Shown: positions 31,732 to 43,273 of the stretch, piece after piece | How positions within the stretch are numbered: the stretch's first letter is position 1 | How the letters are laid out: every line of letters begins with the position of its first letter | NCBI GenBank assembly: GCA_907164885.2 | Contig: OU015490.1 | Location: 232,908,241 to 232,972,240, forward strand | Length of the DNA stretch: 64,000 bases | Direction: 5' to 3' | Source: Dolomedes plantarius | Lineage: Eukaryota > Arthropoda > Arachnida > Araneae > Dolomedidae | Program-made: the position numbers and the translations under genes | Notes under the pieces: generated by a model | What the model was told of the DNA's origin: nothing | The model's database searches: none | The model's input: only the letters and a program-made list of their open reading frames with translations

Positions 31732-32666
31732 TTTTATACATTTTGGTTTGATTTCTTACTTTCTCCTTTGTACTACAAGTGTTCTTCTGTATATTATGAG
31801 ATATACAATATACGTACAAGTATACATAATTTATTATTTATATGGGTTATAAATACTATACGTATCTAATTAAACAGCATGCAAAATCATTAAGAGAGTT
31901 ACAGACCATGGAAACGAAACTTGAGTGACGAGCATTTTACAAGCAAAATGTTGAAAAATACCCCTAAACTTCAAAACGCTCTAACTATTTACCTGGTAAC
32001 TATTTACCTGGTAAGATAAATTGGCATAACTCTATACATTTTTGAAGGACATTTTTCGCTCTACAACTTTCTCTATCATGAGTTTTCTGAGAAATGGAAG
32101 GGGAAAGAGTTAGAAGAGGAAGTTTGACGAGATACCTGAACCGCTACTACTTTTTTTGAAAAATTTTCATATTCGACGGCTCATATCTCGAAAACGGTAA
32201 CACTCAGTTAAAACACTTTGTCCTATGGTCCTATGGTCCTATGGACGGTAACACTTGGGTACAAACATGGATATACCATTTGGAAGGGAATTTTATAAGC
32301 TTTAATTTTTGGATTTTACAATTTTCTGTGCGACTCACCGTTTTCGAGGTAAACACCAAAAACTGAAAAAAGTGACCTTTTTGACCCCCACCCCACCCCC
32401 CACGGCTCCTGAAATCGAGGGGACTTTATTAGGCGTTGTTCAGGGGACCAACACTTACACATTCCTGAAAAAATCTCAGCCCCTTCATTTAATGCATGAT
32501 TCGCCGCCATTTTGAGCTAATTTGACAGGACTTATTACCATGAAAGAGTAGTTTGGAGCAATCAGTGCAAAGCGTAAACCTAATTAAATAATATATGTAA
32601 TCAGAACCAATGGGGGGGGGGGGTTATAACCCCCATCAACCCCCCTCCCCCTTGCGTACGCCACTG
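31732..32666 (-). repeat. Right inverted arm
   Basis: About 935 bp in inverse orientation to the left arm. It keeps the unoccupied target site (CAGGTAAATAGTTAGAGC when inverted) at the point where the left arm holds the Tc1 copy. Confidence 0.85.
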
Positions 32667-32674
32667 TACAAGCC

Positions 32675-33593
32675 AGATGCAGCAAAAAAGTCAAAATTTC
32701 TTGAGTAGTGTTATTTTAATTTTAAAGAAATACGCAAATATACAATATTAAATGCATAGTAAACGCGCGATCTATCCCAATAGATCGACACGTTTTCTCC
32801 TCTAAACCAAGAAAAATTCTATCTTACAAGGATTTTAAAATGGATAGCGCACATAGATTTGAGTATCTTTAGAAATCACTGCCGCCCGGGTATCCACGAA
32901 TCACAGGACCGGAGAAAATCAGTACAATCCTCTCACTGCATGCGAGATATCAAAGCTGCGTGATATTCGTCTGAAATGCTTAATTCTTTCGAAAAAAATA
33001 CGTATCTGAGCTATGTTTGGAACAAAAAGTGAAGAAATATAGGTAAAATCAGGCAAAATTATGTATTCTTCAGGAGACCTGTTTGAAGTTATTTTCAGGA
33101 AAAAATTCAATAAACAATTCATTTGTTCATACACACAAGCAGAAACCTCTTAAATTTTCATTTCATTCATCGTGTGGTTTTTTAAAATGTGCAATATGTA
33201 ATAAATATGTCACAGAGTAACAATATTTTTTTTATGTTTATCGTTACACTCAAAGGCAATTACAACGGAATTCCTAAGGGACTTTTTTTTTTATAATTCT
33301 TCGACAACAACAGATGGCGCTAGTTGAACTAAAAGTTCTGTTAGTAGAATAGGGTAAATCGATTTGTTCCGAAAATATATATGCAGACTGACAATAGATG
33401 CATGTATCATACAAGAGGAGAACGTACCTGATATGATACAACAAAGGACTTGAGTAAAATCAAGTTCGAAGAACGATTTTTTCATTATTGTGATCGAATT
33501 TATACAATAAATATGCACACATACACGCGCATATAAATAAATAAATAAATGTATGAATATATTATTCGATGAAAGTTGTATATATATAAATAT
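32675..33593. other. AT-rich spacer, no gene recognised
   Basis: Non-coding sequence with an (AAAT)n tract near 33535; nothing else supported. Confidence 0.5.
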
Positions 33594-33775
33594 AGTGAAA
33601 CTTCTCTAGCCGGCCACTCCTCTAAACGACCATGTTTTGTTCAGAACCGATTAAAATTCCATAAAGCCATTGTTCTAAAAGAAACCTGTCTTCTACGGCT
33701 ACCCGTCAAAACGGCCACTTTTTTTCGAAATCTTTGCTGGCCGCCATACAGAAGTCGCAGAAAGTTCAAACTAAT
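33594..33775. mobile_element. pogo/Tigger-like terminal fragment
   Basis: AGTGAAACTTCTCTAGCCGG and repeated CGGCCACT motifs resemble the ends of pogo-class MITEs (CAGTGRAACCTCT). An inverted partner (GGCCGCC...) is only suggested near 33740. No full element was defined. Confidence 0.4.
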
Positions 33776-34019
33776 TTAAATATTGCACGTTTATTAATTA
33801 GTTTTTCAAAAATGAAAAAAAGATTAATTAAGTGTAATTAATACAAATCATTACTTCTTAGTGAAAGAAAATATTTAAGTATGAGGTAATGATTTGTATT
33901 GCTTATATAAAAATTTAAATATCTAATATTACCGAGTTATCACCGTTTTTCTGAAAAATAAAGGGTGCTGTAAAAATTGCTGTAAACTGTAGATTCCTGT
34001 TTCAATTGACGTAAATATA

Positions 34020-35332
34020 CAGAGGCTGTTCACACATTTTTTAGACGATGTATATTGTATTCAAATAACTAAATTACATAAAATTCTTGTGTTTTAAATG
34101 TTCTATTTGACATCCCTTATTCTGAACTATCTTTCGACACCGCAATTTCCAGGATAATAATGCCTTCTGAAGTGTCAGAAGAGGTATTCTATCCCATTCC
34201 TCCTGAACAGCTTTCCAGAGTCCTGTAAGGGTTTTGGGACGACGTTTGGATAATGCAGATTTTAAAAGTCCGAAAGCACAAAAATCCATAGGTGATACAT
34301 CGGGAGATTTAGTAGGGATATCAGTGAAGGGTATGGCCTTGATACCAGTTTTTTGTTCCATTTCTTTTAGGAAATTTACAGTGGATTTTGATGTGTGACT
34401 GCTAGCTTTGTCCTGATGGAGTCTCACAGATTGATGGCACTGTGGGTAAAGCGATGGTATTTCATTCAGAAAAATTGGCGATAAAATATGTTCCTGATAG
34501 TATTTGGAGTTAATCTTGACATTTTTTTCCACTCTCTTTATTTTTAACTTGCCATTATACGAAAAACCAGCAACAATCATGAATCCCTTAGAAAAACTTT
34601 CTTTCGATTCTTTGAACCATGAACTTAAATTTTTTTCTCCCCTTTTATGATAATAAATGCCTCTTTTTTTGTTGCAATCATTTAAATACACCCATGATTC
34701 ATCATTCCGTTTCATCTATTGTGACAAATGCTTTCCATTTTTCTTTGCATAAGTGTTTCTCATATAGAATTCTGCAGCGTGTCCTGCGTTCAGCGATATG
34801 ATTTGGAAGAAGACGCAGCACATTGCGTTTTTTCGCTTTCTTAAGATTTAAATCAACGTTTATCATTTTGTTTACAATGGACACCGAGCATTTTAATGAT
34901 TTTGCAACTGTCCTTTGACTAGGGGATTTTCTTTTAACATTAAACAACGTACCTTTGCAATAGTCGAATATGTCTGTTTTTTCCTTGGATACTTGTTTGG
35001 AATTTTTGTCCCACTTGAGGCTCCAATTTGACGTTTTTTTCCTTTCTTGTTGATGATATTACCTATCGACGCTTTAGATATCACAAAACCATGACTCTCA
35101 CATCGTTTTTGGATAACGGAGTATGCATATTTCTTTTGGAAAGAGCATAAATGTAGCCTTCGAACCACTGCTTTGTTAAAAACGCCATTTGGAATAAAAA
35201 CAAAACTTTCAAGCCGCAGATTATAATTTTGACTTTTAAAAACATAGTACAATTGCAATTATTTCTTTTGCAGCAAACGATTTTTTATTATCGCTTACCA
35301 AAATCGTCTAAAAAATGTGCGAACAACCTCTG
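34020..35332 (-). mobile_element. Mariner-class element, 1,313 bp, with 33-bp TIRs
   Basis: TIRs CAGAGGCTGTTCACACATTT and, inverted, CAGAGGTTGTTCGCACATTT, both continuing TTTTAGACGAT. TA flanks at 34018-34019 and 35333-35334. The length suits a complete element; the gene is on the minus strand. Confidence 0.93.
34074..35258 (-). pseudogene. Mariner/Tc1-class transposase with two frameshifts
   Basis: Three overlapping minus-strand pieces. An N-terminal part (KKYAYSVIQKRCESHG, 35258-34893) leads to a helix-turn-helix (SQRTVAKSLKCSVSIVNKM, 34947-34702) ending AFVTIDET with the first catalytic Asp. A 213-codon part follows (34715-34074) with RLHQDKASSHTS (second Asp) and KSPDVSPMDFCAFGLLKSAL (third acidic residue an Asp, so DDxD rather than DD34E). 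Frameshifts lie near 34925 and 34710. Confidence 0.88.
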
Positions 35333-35339
35333 TATATAT

Positions 35340-35370
<31 letters not shown>

Positions 35371-35384
35371 CACACACACACACA

Positions 35385-35527
35385 GGCCTGTTGCGGTATT
35401 GTGGTACAGAGTGCTGGTTTTCGGTGCTGAGAGTGGTCGGATCGAATTCCGGTGTCACGCCGCTAAAATGTCTCCGTTTGAATTATAGACGAATGAATTC
35501 AGGAGAAGTGCCTCCGCATTTGTTATC

Positions 35528-35530
<3 letters not shown>
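35385..35530 (+). repeat. tRNA-derived SINE-like repeat
   Basis: A head with A-box-like GTGGTACAGAGTGC and B-box-like GGATCGAATTCC 36 bases on, then a non-tRNA body ending in TTATCTTA and running straight into (TA)n. (CA)n precedes it. Pol III type promoter inferred from the boxes. Confidence 0.6.

Positions 35531-35600
<70 letters not shown>
35531..35600. repeat. (TA)n microsatellite
   Basis: About 70 bp of pure TA at the 3' end of the SINE-like repeat. Confidence 0.95.
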
Positions 35601-35603
<3 letters not shown>

Positions 35604-36360
35604 TTTAATATTGTTAAATTTCAAAATTACCTAACCTGTTTACATAAATCTGTTTTTAATAACATTATTGTAAATCAGCTTGTACGTATAAATAGACTTT
35701 GTTCTAAAAACAATAGGAATAAGCATATTTTAGACTTGATAGCTGTGCTAACACGTAATTATTACCCCGATAGTCTCTCCAAGCACATAATTGGTTGTTT
35801 TAGATTTCATGAATAGTTTGTTCTGTTGCAACTAACAAGTAAATCAATATAATAAGTTTAATTAGAGTAAATTACTACTAAAAATAAAATAAATAAATAA
35901 TATTAATAACTAAAGTACAAATAAAAATAAAATGATAATAAATTACTCTTAGTAATAATAATAAAAAGCTAATATAATTAAGGTTTAATTGTCCACAGTC
36001 TCCATAGTAGGACAGCTTCTGTGTTTCCATTTGCTCCTTGGTTGCAAGTTTTGTGACGTCAGTCATCTTGCGGTTACCTATTCTTAACTTCCACTATGTC
36101 TGGCGCCAGGCTGGGTGTTCTATGGTTGAGGGGATGTATATTCAATTCTACAGTTTCTCATGGATTGTACGGTGTCTAAGTATGTTTATTGTATAGATCA
36201 TACTCATCAGAAACAATCCATTGGTATTTAGACAGTATTGACACCGCTGATGAAGAAATGCTGTCAAAAACCTTATTCATACTTTTCTTTTCTTGTTGTT
36301 TGTTCCTGGCTGCAAGTAGCTTTAGAGCTATTACTGGTTTTCTCTTTCATCTTATTCTTA
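35601..36360. other. AT-rich spacer, no gene recognised
   Basis: Low-complexity AATAATA-type stretches near 35885-35970; no coding signal supported. Confidence 0.5.
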
Positions 36361-36368
36361 TTTATATA

Positions 36369-36448
<80 letters not shown>
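36361..36448. repeat. (TA)n microsatellite at the left flank of a mariner element
   Basis: Nearly pure TA for about 85 bp, ending exactly at the TA target of the following element. Long (YI)n reading frames across it are artefacts. Confidence 0.95.
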
Positions 36449-37377
36449 CAGGGTGATTTTTTTAAAACTGAAACTACTCAGAGCCATCTCTAGCGCGATC
36501 TATCTGTCGGAATTCAGTCAAATTTGATTGAGGGACTACAACCAAATACGACATGGGACGACATGGGAAAGAGTTTCCGTGAAAAAAAAATTAGTTCTAA
36601 AAGTCGCCGATAGGGGAAGATATGGCACTGTTGTTGTCGGCGCACCCGAGAATTTGATTAAAAGGCAAGTAAAACATCAAAATACAAATTCACGACTATG
36701 TATTCACAGCAGTGCCAGTATTTCGGGCTATAAAGATAAGGGATGAATACCGAAAAAGTTGTCAGCAGACAAATGAATAACAAAGAAATTTCACTGCAAC
36801 ACCACTTTATGCAGCAAATTCACTTCTCCCTCCTTCAATGTGACCACAGTCCTGGTGGACGACACATTGCATCCTGAACATTATGTTCTCAACGGCCAAG
36901 CGTAACATGTCACCAGGAATGCTCATCAAAGTCCGGGAAATGTTGTCGTTTAGGGCCGTCAAGTTCAAGACTCCAATAAGATACACCTTAGACTTTAAAT
37001 AACCCCACAGAAAAAAGTCACATGTGTTAGGTCCGAGGAGCGAGGTCGCCATGCAAGTGGAATAAAGCGACTGATGACCCTTTCTTCTGTAAAGCGAAGG
37101 CGCAACAGAATCCGCACTCTATAGCCCAAAACACTGGCGCTAATGTCGACCACGTAATCATGAATTTATATTTTGATGTTTTACTTGCCTTTTATACAAA
37201 TTCTCGGGTGCTCGTACAAAAACAGCGCCATATCTTCCCCTATCGGTGACTTTTGGAACTATTTTTTTTCCATGGAAATTCTTTCCCATGTCGTCCTTAG
37301 TCCCTCAATCAATTTTGGTGGAATTCCGGTTGATACATCGCGCTACAGATGGCTCTGAGTAGTGTCAGTCTAAAATC

Positions 37378-37383
<6 letters not shown>
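36449..37383 (-). mobile_element. Mariner-like element with long TIRs (about 280 bp), 935 bp
   Basis: CAGGGTGATTTTTTTAAAAC at the left and TAGGGTGATTTTAGACTG inverted at the right. The arms share further landmarks (GACATGGGAAAGA, CGATAGGGGAAGATATGGC, CACCCGAGAATTTG). TA on both sides, each continuing into (TA)n. Only the tail of the transposase remains, so it is non-autonomous. Confidence 0.88.
36807..37052 (-). pseudogene. Mariner-like transposase C-terminal fragment
   Basis: GPNTCDFFLWGYLKSKVYL corresponds to the segment holding the third catalytic Asp in mariner-class enzymes, but here the usual SPDLTPCDF is changed to GPNTCDF. It is followed by LNDNISRTLMSIPGDMLRLAVENIMFR, the family's C-terminal helix. 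N-terminal and first catalytic parts are missing. Confidence 0.85.

Positions 37384-37449
<66 letters not shown>
37384..37449. repeat. (TA)n-(TG)n compound microsatellite
   Basis: TA repeats to about 37422, then TG repeats running into the LTR start at 37450. Confidence 0.95.
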
Positions 37450-37454
<5 letters not shown>

Positions 37455-37978
37455 GATTTATGCAAAATCTCTTCTTATGCCCTAGTAATATTCCATTTTG
37501 ATATGCGTACAGAGACGCGCCAAACCCTTCTTCCTGCGACATTCTTGAGGGGACAGTCGAGGGTTGAATAACCCCGGCTTGGAGGCAATTCGAAGCGTGG
37601 TGAAAAAATGCCCTGTACACGGACAGGGAGAGAGAGTACAGACCTCGTTGAGGGCGGTTGTGTTTTGGACTCCGTGTGAGGCACGAGAGAGAGATTGTAT
37701 TTTCCAACGGGGCGAGTCAAGGCCTGCGTTGTGGTGCATTCGACGGGAGCGAGAAGGCTACCCGATCTTTTGTTCTGTTGAAGGGAAGCGAAGTATTGCG
37801 CTCCCGTGATTATTGTTACCGGGGACAGTAAAGTAGCCTCTCTGGAATATCATAATTGCTGTCTAGATTAATAAATTAATAGTTGTTGAGTTTTACGAAG
37901 TGTAGCGTATTTATGACTAAAGTGTGTTCTTCTAATATACCCCCCTAGACGCCAGCTACGTAGACAGGAAAGTCTACA
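37450..37978 (+). repeat. 5' LTR, 529 bp
   Basis: TGTAGGA...TCTACA ends. CpG-rich centre and a second half with AATAAATTAATAG; near-identical to 42653-43185, differing by scattered substitutions and small indels, so insertion was fairly recent. Confidence 0.9.
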
Positions 37979-38241
37979 TTTTTGGGCGCCCGGCCCGGAT
38001 GAACTCTTTGGACAGTTAATATCGTCATGTTGAAGTGAATTGTGATACCTTCTGTGAAATTTTTGAGTTGCTTGAGAAAAATAAAATGTTTGAAAGTGCC
38101 ATAGAAGAAGATTTGTTCATAGTATGCTATGAGCTCTGCTTAGATCCAACTCCAGGGATGGATTAGAATGATCTTAAAGGCTTGACTGAAAATTGCGAGG
38201 ACTACGAAACTGACCCTGACTTTGTCAGTAGTTTCATACAG

Positions 38242-41161
38242 TAAAGTGGTTCGAAAAAAAACTTTTTTTTAAATTTCAGATCGCAATAGTGCACAAAAGT
38301 TGCCATTGGTATAGACGTGAAAAAAATCCCCAATTATTATTTTTTTATTAATTTGTCTTCCGGTCGCGCAATGCCATCGAAGTTAGCAAAAAATTGCGAA
38401 AAACCTTAATTTTTCATAATTTTTTTAAGCTCTCCAGATGGTTTTAATTGCGGTCCTATATCATGAATTAACTACTAAAAGTATGTAAAATCAATATATA
38501 TGCACTCATTATACATTTGTTTCATATCTTCCGGTCGCGCAACATAGTACAAAATGAGTAAAATTAGTAGTTTTTGCAAAATTTCAAAGTTTGACTGTTT
38601 AGTACATTTTAGACATACAACTTTTAGAGATGCTATAGTTTAATTCTATTACAATAATATATTTAAAATCCAAGCATATAAGATGAACTTTGATATTCAA
38701 GTGGAACTCGGTCGCACAGCTTCGTCAAAAACAGCAGAGTAGCCTACCTGGACAGAGAGGCGAGGCGTAGGTGACGAATGCAAGTGATGCGCTCGCAGCC
38801 GGTAGGAGACATTATCGTTGTCTGACAATTTTGTTGTTTGACAATGTTGTTCTTAAGTCCGTATTTTTCTGTCTAGTTTGGCGTTCAGTGTTTGTAATTG
38901 AATAGTTCTACACGACAGTTATTGATACAATGGATGTGCCAAAGAAAGTTGGTATAGGTACAATAACTAGAAAAGATTTTGAGTGCCCCATTTTTGGTCA
39001 CCCACGAGACTTGTTACACAACAAGCTTCCTACTCATGAAGATGTCCTTCGCTGCTGCTTTCAAGAGAGATTCAACCTAGCTGTGACAATAAACAACAAG
39101 AGTGTATCTTTTTCAAGAGTAGCCTCAACAGTGGCAAAGAAAATTATCGGTTTATATGACAAAGCCTCGATCCCAACTGTTACGGAGTACAGAGTCATCC
39201 AGCTAATTTGTTCTTACTACGAATCATACAGTAAACTCAGAAAGTCGTTTCATCGTGACAAAGATAAACCAGCATTCAAACTTAAACTTGACAATTTCAA
39301 GGAGAAAGGATGCTCTCTTTTTAATATCGCGGCGTGTAAATGTGTAATTGTTGCTAATGACTGTTCATGTAAGAAATCTCCAGATACATGTTGTGTATGT
39401 CCTGTAAGTGTGCACTGCATTTGTGAAAGAGGGAAAAAATTCCACCTTTGGAATTAAGGTTTATGTACTTGCAAAGAAAATACGGCATTGGAAAAATAGG
39501 GTCTCTGGATGTTAAGTAAACCAAACGAATAAATAATAGAATTATACGGAAAAACTATGAAAGAAAACGACCTACATCTTCCGAAATATGCAAAAATGTT
39601 GAAGTACAGATGAATAATTCAGATTCAGACGTTTCCCATATCAGTGATGAAGACTTTCTACCACAGCCTTCAACTTCTTCAGCCAAGCCGCAGTGGCAGA
39701 TGAGGATTTCATTCAACATTACTGCTGTAACTAGTGACCGATATGGCGTATCGGATCGCGCTACGGCTGCTATTGCTTCAAGTGTACTGCAAGATGTTGG
39801 GTTGATTAATGAATCAGATACTTCTTATGTTGTAGACAAGAGTAGAGTCCGAAGAGAAAAAACTTGTGTGAGAGCTAGTTTGCAAAGTGATATAAGTTTA
39901 GAAATTTATAGTCTTTACTTTGATGGACGAAAAGACAATCCATTGTCAATTGAAAAAACTGGCAGAAAACACTTTCGCAGAACTTATAAGGAGGAGCATT
40001 ACTCTTTAATTCAGGAGCCAGGCTCCACTTACATAGGACACACTTGTCCTTCTTCAAGCTCAGCAACCGATATAGCCAAAAGCATCACGTCTTATTTATC
40101 AGAAAATGGCTTTTTACTTGACAAATTGGAAGTTGTTGGATGTGACGGTACTGTTATTAATACGGGCTTAAGAAATGGTGTAATTCGACAAATAGAGATA
40201 CATGTGGAAAAACCTCTACAATGGAGTATTTGTCTTCTCCATTACAACGAACTGCTATTCCGCCACCTTTTCCAACACTTAGATGGAAATACAAGAGGCC
40301 CAATAGGATATTCCGGACCGATTGGAAAGGCCCTACCTGATTGTGAAAGACTACCAGTTATTGATTTTAATCGTATTGATTGTGAGATTCCAAAAGTTGA
40401 CAAGCGTATTCTTAGCAAGGACCAATTGTACTTGCTTGAGATATCAGAAGTCATCAAAACAGGACATTGTTCAGAAGACTTTGTAGTACGTGATCCTGGC
40501 CCAATGTCACATTCAAGATGGCTTACTACTGCAAACCGAGTTTTGCGCCTCTACATCAGTGTGTCAAGCGCTTCTGAAAATCTGAGAGAGATTGTCACAT
40601 TCATTCTCAAATGTTATATGCCTATGTGGTTTGCCATAAAAATAAACCACAAATTCACAATTGGGCCTGGACATGTTTGCAAAACTATTGAATCTACAAG
40701 GTACTTACCAGAAGAGCTGCTTCAAGTTGTTGATCCCGTTTTACAACGGAATACTTACTTTGCCCATCCCAAAAATTTACTTTTGGCTATGGTAACTGAT
40801 AATGAAACCATATCCGAGAGCTGGGCTTTAGGCGTATTATGAAGGCAAAGCAAGCAATATTTGAAAGTGACTCTATCAGAAAAAAATGTATAATAAGTGC
40901 ATATATATTGATTTTACATACTTTTAGTAGTTAATTCATGGTATAGGAACGCAATTAAAACCATCTGGCGTGCTTAAAAAAATTATGAAAAATTAAGGTT
41001 TTTCAAAAATTTTTGCTAACTTCGATGTCATTGCGCGACCAGAAGAAAAATTAATAAAAAAATAATAATTAGTGCTTTTTTCACGTCTATACAAATGGCA
41101 ACTTTTGTGCACTATAGCGATCTGAAATAAAAAAAAAAGTTTTTTTCGAACCACCCTATTA
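38242..41161 (+). mobile_element. Unclassified DNA transposon, 2,920 bp, TIRs about 265 bp, TACAG duplication
   Basis: Left tip TAAAGTGGTTCGAAAAAA, right tip inverted TAATAGGGTGGTTCGAAAAA. The arms (38242-38504 and about 40899-41161) share GTGCACAAAAGTTGCCATTG-type landmarks. The 5-bp duplication TACAG is at 38237-38241 and 41162-41166. One gene is carried on the plus strand. I cannot place it in a named superfamily. Confidence 0.85.
38930..40945 (+). pseudogene. Putative transposase of the 2.9-kb element, two frameshifts and one stop
   Basis: The first part opens at ATG 38930 (DVPKKVGIGTITRKDFECP) with a Cys-rich stretch (CKCVIVANDCSCKKSPDTCC) and ends early at 39455 because the frame slips near 39436 at an A-run. 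A stop follows near 39514. The main part, 39610-40842, has EVVGCDGTVINTGLRNGVIR, LHYNELLFRHLFQHLDG, DPGPMSHSRWLTTANRVLRL and RYLPEELLQVVDPVLQRNTY. A second slip near 40815 moves the end (FRRIMKAKQA) to another frame, with a stop inside the right TIR. The family is widespread and uncharacterised; CDGT could hold a catalytic Asp. Confidence 0.75.
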
Positions 41162-41793
41162 TACAGACAGTAGTGGAAGACCGTGAGGAACGCGAATACA
41201 GAGAAAAGGTTAAAATAGAGATAGAGGAAAAGAAACTGGAGGTACAGAGAATGAAAAAAGAGCTTCAGTTAGAGTATAGGAGGATGGGGTTGCCGATCTC
41301 TGATATAGTTAAAACGGAGCCCTCTACAAATGTGAAAGACATAGGGAGTGAAAGTGGTGTTTTGAAACAGCATGTTATCGAGGAATCAAAGAGTGATTTG
41401 CGCTCCTTCAATACGTGTGAGCACAAGAAAGATGTGAATGACACAGAAAGTGAGATAGGTGCTTCGGGACGGCATGTTAGCGTGACGGAGAAGTCAAAGC
41501 CGTCAAAAGACAACTTATCTGTTTGTAGCAACGGGCTAGATAAGTCCAATATTGAAACTAACATTATGTACGATAAATGTACGACATCAGTCCGAGTGTG
41601 TGGTCAAACCGCTGCAGAAACTAGTGGAGAATCACAACACTTAGAGACTCAATGTGATAAAATTCGTTCCGAAATAGAGGAGAAAACTGCTGTAATCGTA
41701 ATACTCGAGAGAGTGGTGAAATCAAAGGCTGTAGTGCATTATGCAACTAAAGAGTGCCCTACAAAGTTTTTCGTGGACCCTACAAATTTTTAG

Positions 41794-42652
41794 TTCTAAA
41801 GACTAGATCACGAGCACAAAATGCTCGCAATGAATGTGTAAAATTCGAGAGGAATTTTAGTAAGAGGAAAAAGGAAAACTGTTTAACTGAAAAAAAATGA
41901 TTAGTGTGTTTTTAGATTACTCAAGGGTCGAACTTTTATTCATTGGGTTATTAACAATTCTCTTAAAGAATAATGAGTGTTTAGTAATAATTTTCATATG
42001 GTATATTTTTGTGTAGTAAGTTGTACTGGTTATCGTTCAATTTGTTTCTTTGATATACTTAATATTGATTACTCTGTGTTTTTTTTTTAAATTATTCAAG
42101 TTCTGATTTTTCTTATTCATTGTGTAGTGAGAATTCTTTAACTAATACTAATGAGTGATTGATAATATTTTTTGAATAAGGCTTGTTTTGTGTTTTAGAT
42201 CGTTCAAGGATAATATTTTGTTGAAGTTTTAAATTTGTATATACGGTGTAGTGAATTAGAGTGGTAATTGTGTTTAGCCTTTCTTGGTATACTTCATTAA
42301 TATTGGGTAGAATTTAATTGTTTTTATTCATTCAAGAGTTAATTTCATTACATTTTATCAATTCTCCAAAACATTAGTGTTTTGATAATATTTTTTTAGA
42401 TAAGTTTTAATTTTGTATATACTGTGTGGTGATTTGAACTGATAATTGTTGTTTAGTTTTCCAGATATACTCAGTTAATAATGATTAGGCTCTAACTGCT
42501 TTAATCATTTGAGGGTTAATTACATTATTTTAGTCTCAATTCTTTGGAAAATGAGTGTTTTAATATTTTTATATGTTTTATTTGAGTGTACTTTTAACTT
42601 GTGTGCTATTTATAGACGTGAGGACACATCTCTTTTTGAGGATGGGTGAGAA
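41794..42652. other. AT-rich non-coding part of the LTR element
   Basis: Between the gag-like frame and the 3' LTR. It has loosely repeated TTAATAATGATT/TTTGAGGGTTAAT motifs and no pol motif. Confidence 0.5.
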
Positions 42653-43183
42653 TGTAGGATTTATGCAAAATCTCTTCTTATGCACTAGTAATATTCTATG
42701 TTGCTATGCGTACAGAGACGCGCCAAACCCTTCTTTCTGCGACATTCTTGAGGGGACAGTCGAGGGTTGAATAACCCTGGCTTGGAGGCAATTCGAAGCG
42801 TGCTGAAAAAATGCCCTGTGCACGGACAGGGAGAGAGAGTACAGACCTCGTTGAGGGCGGTTGTGTTTTGGACTCCGTGTGAGGCACGAGAGAGAGATTG
42901 TATTTTCCAACGGGGCGAGTCAAGGCCTGCGTTGTGGTGCATTCGACGGGAGCGATAAGGCTACCCGATCTTTTGTTCTGTTGAATGGATGCGAAGCATT
43001 GCGCTCCCGTGATTATAGTTATATTGTACCGGAGACAGTAAAGTAGGCTCTCTGGAATATCATAATTGCTGTCTACATTAATAAATTAATAGTTGTTGAG
43101 TTTTACAAAGTGTAGCGTATTTATGACTAAAGTGTGTTCTTCTAATACACCCCCCCCTAGACGCCAGCTACGTAGACAGGAAA

Positions 43184-43185
<2 letters not shown>
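42653..43185 (+). repeat. 3' LTR, about 533 bp, tip lost
   Basis: Matches the 5' LTR up to GACAGGAAAGT, where (TA)n begins in place of CTACA. Confidence 0.9.

Positions 43186-43270
<85 letters not shown>
43185..43270. repeat. (TA)n microsatellite between the 3' LTR and Tc1 copy B
   Basis: About 84 bp of TA bridging the truncated LTR tip and the Tc1 TIR. Confidence 0.95.

Positions 43271-43273
<3 letters not shown>

Larger units (their letters stand above)
27196..32666 (+). mobile_element. Composite DNA transposon with arms near 0.9 kb and a PIN/XPG-like gene
   Basis: Ends CAGCAGCGTACGCA and, inverted, CAGTGGCGTACGCA. A perfect 8-bp target duplication TACAAGCC is at 27188-27195 and 32667-32674. 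The arms (27196-29378 minus the Tc1 insert, and about 31732-32666) are inverted copies through many landmarks, e.g. ATATCTCGAAAACGGT and CCATGGAAACGAAACTTGAG. The unique core carries one long reading frame. 8-bp duplications suit hAT-like integration, but arms this long are unusual for hAT. Confidence 0.85.
38086..41793 (+). pseudogene. gag-like gene of the LTR element, split by a DNA transposon
   Basis: The first piece opens at ATG 38086 (FESAIEEDLFIVCYELCL), has a stop at 38164-38166, and reaches FVSSFIQ at the insertion. The second piece resumes at 41167 (TVVEDREEREYREKVKIEIE, a charged coiled-coil) and stays open to a stop at 41791. This resembles the N-terminal part of gypsy-type gag proteins in arachnids; no CCHC knuckle is seen. 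Family call is by pattern memory. Confidence 0.6.
37450..43185 (+). mobile_element. Gypsy-like LTR retrotransposon, gag only, interrupted
   Basis: LTRs at 37450-37978 and 42653-43185, each starting TGTAGGATTTATGC. The left one ends AAAGTCTACA; the right one loses its last bases in a (TA)n tract. The interior without the inserted DNA transposon is about 1.75 kb: a gag-like region and AT-rich sequence with no protease, RT or integrase. GGGCGCCCGGCCCGG just after the 5' LTR may be the primer binding site. Confidence 0.85.

Noticed and set aside
36189..36527. Long open frames made of (YI)n on the plus strand, also near 43086-43361, 48543-48854 and 58280-58495
   Set aside because: They are translations of (TA)n microsatellites and have no unique protein content.
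42685..42958. Several overlapping frames of 60-85 codons, repeated at 37475-37809
   Set aside because: They lie in the GC-richer part of the two LTRs, appear on both strands, and match no protein motif.
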